This document shows, piece after piece, positions 58,609 through 64,000 of a DNA stretch of 64,000 nucleotides. Under the pieces are notes generated by a model. That model had not been told where the DNA came from. It saw nothing but the letters and a program-made list of their open reading frames with translations, and did not search any database. The stretch lies in assembly GCA_016721905.1 (NCBI GenBank), contig JADKHH010000027.1, positions 62,001-126,000 on the forward strand. Direction: 5' to 3'. The translations under genes were made by a program, and so were the position numbers. Within the stretch, counting starts at the first letter, position 1; each line of letters begins with the position of its first letter. The stretch comes from Candidatus Opimibacter skivensis. Lineage in GTDB: Bacteria > Bacteroidota > Bacteroidia > Chitinophagales > Saprospiraceae.

Positions 58609-59025
58609 TTGCCAAATACACTCATTGTAAAAAGTATCACCATCTCCACTTCAGCGCATGAAGTCTGGCGCGTCTTCACTGAACCTAAAGTCACCATGCT
58701 CATGGGCGGCCATTATGTCTCCTCCTGGAAAAAAGGGGAGTCGCTGCAATGGAAAGGGGATGATGGCAAACTCTATAGCTACGGCATCATCCTTGAACTG
58801 GAGCCGGACCAGCTATTGAAACACAGCCTGTATGACATGAAAACAAAAGAACGTATCACGTCCACCATCACGTATCGTTTTGAAGACATGGGAAAATACA
58901 CCATCCTGCATGCTGAAGAAGAACTCGCCTTTGATATGCGGGATGATCAGTTTGAAGAAGCGCTGGAAGGATGGGACATGGCCCTGGACACTGTTAAGGA
59001 AATCGCGGAAAGAAAAAACAAATAA
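58609..59025 (+). CDS. SRPBCC (AHSA1/START-like) domain protein
   Basis: A 138-residue protein of the START/Bet v1-like fold: ITISTSAHEVWRVFTEP near the N-terminus, a strand-rich middle (ESLQWKGDDGKLYSYGIILE) and the long C-terminal helix with EEALEGWDMALDTVKEIAE. Such proteins bind hydrophobic ligands or act with chaperones (AHSA1 type); ligand unknown. The start is TTG (codon 1 of PNTLIVKS), placed 24 bp after a -7 element; no ATG lies before the fold begins. It is 20 bp before the GNAT gene and probably co-transcribed with it. Confidence 0.85.
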   Translation: MPNTLIVKSITISTSAHEVWRVFTEPKVTMLMGGHYVSSWKKGESLQWKGDDGKLYSYGIILELEPDQLLKHSLYDMKTKERITSTITYRFEDMGKYTILHAEEELAFDMRDDQFEEALEGWDMALDTVKEIAERKNK

Positions 59026-59045
59026 TCTAAACACCGCTCACCATC

Positions 59046-59561
59046 ATGATTACAATCCGACCTGCCACTGTCGCTGATGCACAACTCCTTTCCACGGTTG
59101 CCCCCATTACCCACATGGAATCCCATGGACACAGTGCAAGTGCTGAGCATCATGAGATCTATATTTCAAAGAAACTTTCTACCGAAGCATTTACCAATGA
59201 GCTATCCAACCCTGACTTTCTATACCATGTGATCTTTGTGGATGAAGTGGCAGCAGGATACTCTAAGATCATTTTAAACTTCAATCATTCGCTGATCACT
59301 GAGCAGCCGGTGACCAAACTCGAACGCATCTATCTGTTGAAATCCTTCTATGGCATGCAGGCAGGTCAAAAACTTTTTGACCATAACGTAAGCTTATCAA
59401 AAGATCATCACCAGCAGGGCATGTGGCTGTACGTCTGGAAAGAAAACCACCGCGCGTTTGCCTTTTACCTGAAACAGGGCTTTGAGATTATCGGGAGCTA
59501 TGACTTTGAAGTGTCGCCTACACACTTCAATCCGAATCATGTGATGTATCTGAAGTATTAG
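59046..59561 (+). CDS. GNAT family N-acetyltransferase
   Basis: A 171-residue GNAT protein. It has the N-terminal strand-helix MITIRPATVADAQLLS, the acetyl-CoA motif segment LERIYLLKSFYGMQAGQKLFDH near 105-125 (Q/R-x-x-G-x-G/A pattern in YGMQAGQKLF) and the C-terminal WLYVWKENHRAFAFYLKQGFEIIGSYDF, all typical of GNATs. Substrate cannot be inferred. Intact gene. Confidence 0.92.
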   Translation: MITIRPATVADAQLLSTVAPITHMESHGHSASAEHHEIYISKKLSTEAFTNELSNPDFLYHVIFVDEVAAGYSKIILNFNHSLITEQPVTKLERIYLLKSFYGMQAGQKLFDHNVSLSKDHHQQGMWLYVWKENHRAFAFYLKQGFEIIGSYDFEVSPTHFNPNHVMYLKY

Positions 59562-59587
59562 ACTTCTTCTTTGCAAGGCACACAGTG

Positions 59588-59702
59588 CTCACAGGGCTAC
59601 ACCCTGTGACATTAGATAACGCCCCTTCAGGGCTTGGATCTATTTAAGCCCCGAAGGGGCGTCATCAGCTAACGAGGGGTGCAGCCCCTCGACGATGGGT
59701 GA
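59588..59702. repeat. REP-like palindrome cluster upstream of the transposase
   Basis: Holds the 41-bp repeat copy 1 (59595-59635), a 17-bp inverted pair (ACGCCCCTTCAGGGCTT with AAGCCCCGAAGGGGCGT, one mismatch), a CGAGGGG/CCCCTCG stem and a GATGGGT/ACCCATC stem. The arrangement is that of a REP doublet as found around RAYT transposases. Confidence 0.8.
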
Positions 59703-59777
59703 AACCCATCGAAAAAAAATCATGCACCATATCCTCCAACACCCTAATTTAGTCCTGTCACTAAATACTTCACCGGT

Positions 59778-60230
59778 ATGGGACAATCATTAGTCAAAAA
59801 CTATATCCATATAGTTTTCAGTACAAAGCACAGGCAACGCCTGATTCTTCCCCCTGTCGAAGAAGAACTCCACAAATACATGGGCGGCATATGCAAGAAA
59901 CTTGAATGCCAGCCGCTCATCGTCGGTGGGTTCACTGATCACATCCACATCCTGTGCATGCTATCTAAAAAAATAGCATTGATGAATTTAGTGGAAGAAG
60001 TAAAATCTCATTCTTCCAAATGGATAAAACCCATGGGCCCAGGTTACTCAAATTTCTATTGGCAAGATGGGTATGCCACATTTTCTGTAAATCCAAAAGG
60101 GGTTGATCGTGTGACAGCCTATATTAAAAATCAAAAAGAACATCATCGAAAAAAATCATTCCAGGATGAATTGCGTGGTATACTGAAAAAATATCAAGTG
60201 GAATATGACGAACGCTATGTCTGGGATTAA
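59778..60230 (+). mobile_element. tnpA: IS200/RAYT-type Y1 transposase
   Basis: The 150-residue product matches single-strand DNA transposases of the Y1 (HUH) class: start MGQSLVKNYIHIVFSTKHRQ, the HUH motif in GGFTDHIHILCMLSK, and the catalytic-Tyr helix VDRVTAYIKNQKEHH. Length fits an IS200 transposase. Direct copies of a 41-bp palindromic repeat lie on both sides (59595-59635 and 60332-60372), the arrangement of REP-associated tyrosine transposases. No accessory TnpB gene is present. The gene is intact and may still be active on the REP elements. Confidence 0.9.
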
Positions 60231-60331
60231 GTGAAAATATCCTTCAGGAAACATCACAGCAATCCCCCCAGGAAATGAAAGATAGTGCCTCTTCAGGGCT
60301 TGAGAGGAAATGCTCCCTCCATTTTTCACAA

Positions 60332-60372
60332 GGCTACACCCTGTGACATTAGATAACGCCCCTTCAGGGCTT
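60332..60372. repeat. REP-like repeat copy 2, downstream of the transposase
   Basis: A 41-bp sequence from GGCTACACCCTGTGACATTA to CGCCCCTTCAGGGCTT, identical to 59595-59635. A shorter related word lies at 60286-60303. Its right end provides the last codon and stop (TGA) of the AAA+ ATPase gene on the minus strand. Confidence 0.9.
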
Positions 60373-62148
60373 AAACCCAATCTTCGCTTTCCCTCCGCTG
60401 ACATTCTTTGGATCAAATTCCTTGACATCCTCCAGGAGGATCGTGGCTAACAAATCAGGTGTGCGTTCTTCCTTCTTTATAGCAGCAAGCCTCAGATTCT
60501 GATTCTTGACAGATTCCGCGACTACCTGCCGTACCGACCTGGCGTTGCCAAAGAATTCATCCCGGTGATTAAAGAGTGCAGTGAAATAGCTTTTTAAATG
60601 GGTGGCTGCATCCACATCAGGCATGACACCCTCTTTGCGATACATGGATAGAGCGATGATAAACATCTGGTCAGGGGTGTAATCCTCAAAGTGAAAGTAT
60701 TTATCAAATCTGGATTTCAACCCCGGATTGGAATTGATAAACCCATGCATATTGTGCGTATACCCGGCGACGATGACCCCGAACTTACCACGCATGTCTT
60801 CCATCCGCTTAAGAATGATCTGGATCGCTTCTCCACCAAAATCATAAGGAGAACCCTTCTCCTGCGCCAGTGAATACGCTTCGTCAATAAATAAAACACC
60901 TCCCATGGCCTCATTGATTTTCTCTCCGGTCTTGATCGCCGTCTGACCGATATACCCGGCGACTAGTCCCTCGCGATCCACCTCCACAAGATGGCCTTTC
61001 TCTAAAATACCAAGGCCCTTGTATACATTAGAAAGTATTCGTGCTACTGTTGTTTTGCCTGTCCCTGGATTACCGGTAAAGACAGTATGCAATGAAAATT
61101 TATTCAACACATCCTTTCCTGTTTCCTGATAAAATTTCACCAGGCTGACCATTTCATTTACTTCTGTCTTTATTTTATCCAGACCTGTGAGTAGATTGAG
61201 CTCCTCAAGGCTTTCAGCTAAAAGCGTATCTAAAGATTGAGATTGAGTTGCTGTTGAAGATGCAAAAGCCTGGTCAAGTATTTGTCCTTTGTTTGTGATC
61301 ACATGGGCACCCCCTTCCTCAAAACCCTCCCCTACTTCGAATGGAACGGTAGCAATGTGCATGTCCATGAAAATAATCTCCATCGTATACCGGTCGTTGT
61401 GCCACGAACCGGGTTGCGCATTTCCCCATCCTGCATAGACGGAAAATACCTGCCCGACCGTATTGGGTGGAACGTAGGTGAGATAACTCTGGCTTCCCTT
61501 TGGCTGGCCATCGGCATCGGAATACAGAAAGAAAATCTCGGCAAAATAATCCTTGGCAGATTTGTTTTTAAAATTGACTTCACCCCACACAAAGCGCGTA
61601 TCCTTCTGACTGAATTTCTTCACATATTTTTTATCCGGCAGCGTGGAAGCCTGACCATCACCTTCAAATAACCGGATAGATTCGAGATCAAAATAATGGT
61701 TCTGTCCTGCGGGCAGATCACCCACATCTTCAATATAAAACATCGTCTCCCCGATCTTCACTTCATCGATATAAGCCTCCCACACATAGTTTCCTTTCCG
61801 CCAGTAATCACCTGGTTTGGCATTGCCCCACGAATGCCGGGCAAATACAATATTCTCCTCTTTCAGCACTTTACGTTTCTCCTCAAAATTGGAGAGCTCA
61901 TTCTTCTGGCTGCCATTGACAAAAAAACACTTGGACCGGATAGATGCTTCCCATTCTTCTTCATCAAACCATTTATTGAAAAACGAGATTTCCACCCGCA
62001 GATAGGTTGTTTCATATCGGTCAAATACTTTCCTGTACTTTTTAGTTGCACCGGCCATCCATTCATCAGACGAGTGGACCTTCATCTCCTTAAACTTGTA
62101 TCGACCAGGCACCTGACCTGAAGAACCGCCTTCTTCCGGGTTACTCAT
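60364..62148 (-). CDS. CbxX/CfxQ-type AAA+ ATPase with large N-terminal region
   Basis: A 594-residue protein. Residues 1-290 are a beta-rich region with two related halves (GNAKPGDYWRKGNYVWEAYIDE and GNAQPGSWHNDRYTMEIIFMD, each split around W), probably two jelly-roll-like units. Residues 310-590 form a CbxX-type AAA+ module: LDKIKTEVNEMVSLVKF, Walker A FTGNPGTGKTTVARIL, the pore loop GYIGQTAIKTGE, Walker B GVLFIDEAYSL and FFGNARSVRQVV. CbxX proteins remodel other proteins (for example RuBisCO); here no RuBisCO gene is near. Its stop codon lies within a REP-like repeat, so the natural C-terminus may have been changed. Intact frame. Confidence 0.85.
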   Translation of the reverse strand: MSNPEEGGSSGQVPGRYKFKEMKVHSSDEWMAGATKKYRKVFDRYETTYLRVEISFFNKWFDEEEWEASIRSKCFFVNGSQKNELSNFEEKRKVLKEENIVFARHSWGNAKPGDYWRKGNYVWEAYIDEVKIGETMFYIEDVGDLPAGQNHYFDLESIRLFEGDGQASTLPDKKYVKKFSQKDTRFVWGEVNFKNKSAKDYFAEIFFLYSDADGQPKGSQSYLTYVPPNTVGQVFSVYAGWGNAQPGSWHNDRYTMEIIFMDMHIATVPFEVGEGFEEGGAHVITNKGQILDQAFASSTATQSQSLDTLLAESLEELNLLTGLDKIKTEVNEMVSLVKFYQETGKDVLNKFSLHTVFTGNPGTGKTTVARILSNVYKGLGILEKGHLVEVDREGLVAGYIGQTAIKTGEKINEAMGGVLFIDEAYSLAQEKGSPYDFGGEAIQIILKRMEDMRGKFGVIVAGYTHNMHGFINSNPGLKSRFDKYFHFEDYTPDQMFIIALSMYRKEGVMPDVDAATHLKSYFTALFNHRDEFFGNARSVRQVVAESVKNQNLRLAAIKKEERTPDLLATILLEDVKEFDPKNVSGGKAKIGFKP

Positions 62149-62333
62149 AACGTTGTGTTTAGGTTGTCAAAATAGGGAAAAAGATGAATCCCGTACCCTA
62201 CTCCATTTGTGCGTTTCTGGAAAGTTTTCTTCATGGCTCAACCACCTCTTTCCAAAACATTACCTAAAAACTGGTGTTTCCCTACTAAAAGGACTAATTT
62301 TACATTTCAAACTTCAAACAAATAATAACCAAC

Positions 62334-62714
62334 ATGAAAGATCAACATCAAAAACAATATGCCGGTGTATGGATGGATCACCACAATGCGGTATTTATCC
62401 CATTCACAGACGGGGCATTTGCGATCCAGGAAGACAAAGTCGTAGCCGGTGAATATCACGGTGACAAAGGTGAACACGCATACAACAATGCCGAAAAGAC
62501 CGATAACCGTAAATATTTCAAGACCATCGCCAGCCAGTTGCTCAAATATGATGAAATATACATTTTTGGCCCAGGCAAGTCACAGGAAGAATTCTTGAAT
62601 TTCCTGAATGATGACAATCACTTCAAAAACAAGAAGATTACACTTGGAAGTGCCGAAAAAATGACAGACCCTCAGACAGTAGCTAAGGTCAGGGATTTCT
62701 TTAAGAATGCCTGA
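62334..62714 (+). CDS. Small protein with eRF1 domain 3/Pelota-like appearance, unknown role
   Basis: The 126-residue product starts MKDQHQKQYAGVWMDHHNAV and has the alternating pattern of an eRF1-type domain: KTIASQLLKYDEIYIFGPGKSQ, EEFLNFLN and ITLGSAEKMTDPQTVAKVRD. Bacterial baeRF/host-attachment-like proteins look similar; the assignment is by pattern only. Such proteins are sometimes linked to ribosome binding under stress. It is flanked upstream by the divergent AAA+ gene and downstream by a palindrome and terminator. Confidence 0.65.
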   Translation: MKDQHQKQYAGVWMDHHNAVFIPFTDGAFAIQEDKVVAGEYHGDKGEHAYNNAEKTDNRKYFKTIASQLLKYDEIYIFGPGKSQEEFLNFLNDDNHFKNKKITLGSAEKMTDPQTVAKVRDFFKNA

Positions 62715-62804
62715 TTCCTCCGGAAAGCTATAACAGGGTGAACTTTTGATTAGTCAAACAGCCAGGCTTATATAGCCTTGCGCTATATGACTCATCATTG
62801 AAGG

Positions 62805-62850
62805 AAAAAGCACTCGTCTAACTACATGTTAGCCGGGTGCTTTTTTTTTG
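62805..62850 (+). terminator. Intrinsic terminator after the eRF1-like gene
   Basis: AAAAGCAC at 62806-62813 pairs with GTGCTTTT at 62838-62845, with an inner CTAAC/GTTAG stem, and is followed by a T run. Another palindrome, ATATAGC/GCTATAT at 62770-62788, lies just upstream. Confidence 0.85.
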
Positions 62851-62902
62851 GCATAGAGGCAAATCCCCTTTTTGCGGTATTTCAGTCCATATAATGCAGC
62901 TA

Positions 62903-62910
62903 TACCTTTG
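62903..62910 (+). promoter_or_regulatory. TAnnTTTG -7 element before the lipoprotein gene
   Basis: TACCTTTG matches the -7 consensus exactly, 28 bp before the ATG at 62938. Confidence 0.5.
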
Positions 62911-62937
62911 GATAACAAACCTTAAAACTATCCGAAG

Positions 62938-63717
62938 ATGAAAAGTAACTTTCTCCGAATTCTTATACTTGTCCTCACGCCAATCAGCTTTGCCGCTATC
63001 ACCTCTTGTTCAGATGATGACTCTCCATCCAAGCCTACGATTATCAGTGCCGCCGGTGACATCCAGCCATCCATGGACGAATTCAGAAACCTCTTGGGAC
63101 CTAACAATGGCAACACATCAGGTTCACAAACGACCGGTCGCAGGGAAATCAACTGGGACGGCGTACCAGACAGTGTAGCGGTGCCCAATGGTTATGTTGG
63201 TGACTTCTTCAATATACCGTCCAATGGCCTGACACGGGGCATTGAATTTACAACACCTGGTATGGGGCTCATCGTGAGTGCAGATTCAAACAACCCAACC
63301 AATACACCGATGTCTTTTGGAAATATTAATCCGACGTATACGACTACCTTTCCCCCGTTTAGTGGCGAACGCATCTTCTCGCCTCAGGGTAGTAACATTG
63401 CTGATATCAGGTTTTATGTCCCTGGCACAGATCTGCCTGCTGTAGTAAGAGGCTTTGGTGCTGTCTATATCGATGTAGACCGGGATGAAAATGCAGCATT
63501 TGAATTTTTCGATATCAACGAAAACTCATTAGGCGTATACGGAACCAAGGCTTTAAACCAGGGATATGTTTTCCTCGCAATACTTTTCAATTCCCCTATC
63601 ATTCACCATATCCGGATCGAATATGGAAATTCAGCATTAGGCCCTGATGACGGAGGCGCCATTGATGTTTCGGTGATGGATGATTTTATATTCGCTGAGC
63701 CTCAGGAGGCAGAGTAA
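62938..63717 (+). CDS. Lipoprotein of unknown function
   Basis: The 259-residue product has a signal peptide with a lipobox (MKSNFLRILILVLTPISFA, then AITSC with the modified Cys near residue 24) and a mature region that begins SDDDSPSKPTIISAAG. The rest is beta-rich with YGNSALGPDDGGAIDVSVMD near the end, a pattern of secreted carbohydrate-binding or adhesion-like domains (similar in appearance to GLUG or PEP-CTERM-associated domains). I do not recognise a defined family. It is preceded by a -7 element and follows a terminator, so it is probably monocistronic. Intact gene. Confidence 0.75.
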   Translation: MKSNFLRILILVLTPISFAAITSCSDDDSPSKPTIISAAGDIQPSMDEFRNLLGPNNGNTSGSQTTGRREINWDGVPDSVAVPNGYVGDFFNIPSNGLTRGIEFTTPGMGLIVSADSNNPTNTPMSFGNINPTYTTTFPPFSGERIFSPQGSNIADIRFYVPGTDLPAVVRGFGAVYIDVDRDENAAFEFFDINENSLGVYGTKALNQGYVFLAILFNSPIIHHIRIEYGNSALGPDDGGAIDVSVMDDFIFAEPQEAE

Positions 63718-63906
63718 TCGATCTCCTACAGACTTCAGGAAGGATACCTAAAACTTACCCTTTCTTTACATACCATGAACTCAAAGTCCTTAACTTTGCT
63801 GGGCATGGCTGTGATCAGAAGATGATCTCCTGACCCACCATCATCACCACCACTTTTTGGCTTCCCGCAGGCTTGTCTGTTACAAGCGTGTTTATGATAA
63901 TTGCAG

Positions 63907-64000
63907 ATGAAAGAGTTTTGGGATCAACGCTACAGCCAGAAAGAATATGCCTACGGAGAAACTCCGAATGAATATTTCAGAAATCAGATCACCTCGCTAA
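63907..64000 (+). CDS. Start of a probable SAM-dependent methyltransferase (runs off the window)
   Basis: The frame is open from an ATG at 63907 to the right edge. It reads MKEFWDQRYSQKEYAYGETP and continues NEYFRNQI; this start is common in TehB-like and other class I SAM methyltransferases of Bacteroidota. Only 31 residues are visible, so the SAM motif itself is not seen. Confidence 0.65.
   Translation, partial: MKEFWDQRYSQKEYAYGETPNEYFRNQITSL

Noticed and set aside
59778..60230. Complete IS605 element with TnpB
   Set aside because: No TnpB/Fanzor-like gene or guide-RNA region is visible; only the Y1 transposase and palindromes are present.

Overview
The window comes from a Bacteroidota chromosome, most likely a Saprospiraceae-like or Chitinophagales-like lineage. 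The evidence is several very large secreted proteins with type IX secretion (T9SS, 'YPNP') C-terminal sorting domains, TAnnTTTG-type -7 promoter elements, an acpP-fabF-rnc cluster, AGAT-free short spacers filled with simple repeats, and a bacterial kynurenine pathway of the kind seen in marine and sludge Bacteroidota. No rRNA, tRNA, CRISPR or prophage genes were seen.

Layout. 0-9.2 kb is housekeeping: a partial TPR protein, pyk, acpP-fabF-rnc, an accA-unknown-dapA run, and an SDR. 9.4-25.3 kb holds a dispersed but nearly complete tryptophan/kynurenine meta-cleavage set: SDR, RidA-type deaminase, tryptophan 2,3-dioxygenase, semialdehyde dehydrogenase, ACMS decarboxylase, kynureninase, and further on kynurenine 3-monooxygenase and 3-hydroxyanthranilate dioxygenase. 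Between them lie rlmF, a secreted GH13 enzyme, an unknown exported protein and a PKD-rich T9SS protein. Together these enzymes would take tryptophan to 2-aminomuconate and on to 4-oxalocrotonate. No kynurenine formamidase is visible.

25.3-40 kb is envelope and stress biology: lpxH, a TonB-C protein, two Hsp20 proteins, a tight four-gene operon of exported proteins (CsgG-like, LPP20-like lipoprotein, DUF6175-like, unknown), a membrane zincin, pirin, cytochrome c, anmK, an epimerase, an MltD-like LysM transglycosylase, thrS and an outer-membrane beta-barrel protein. 40.2-42.7 kb is a toxin-antitoxin island: higBA and a three-gene hipB/hipA-N/hipA-C module, divergent, with four identical-format operators about 60 bp apart between them. 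42.9-58.5 kb is a block of giant T9SS cargo proteins with related domains. 58.6-64 kb holds an SRPBCC protein, a GNAT, an IS200/RAYT-type transposase between copies of a 41-bp palindromic repeat, a CbxX-type AAA+ ATPase, two small unknown genes and the start of a methyltransferase.

A caution for every reader: between about 18.9 and 58.5 kb roughly three dozen single-base frameshifts interrupt otherwise well conserved genes (including the essential thrS), many in homopolymers, while the flanks have none. I read these mainly as sequence or assembly error. I therefore give whole-gene spans and state where the frame changes.
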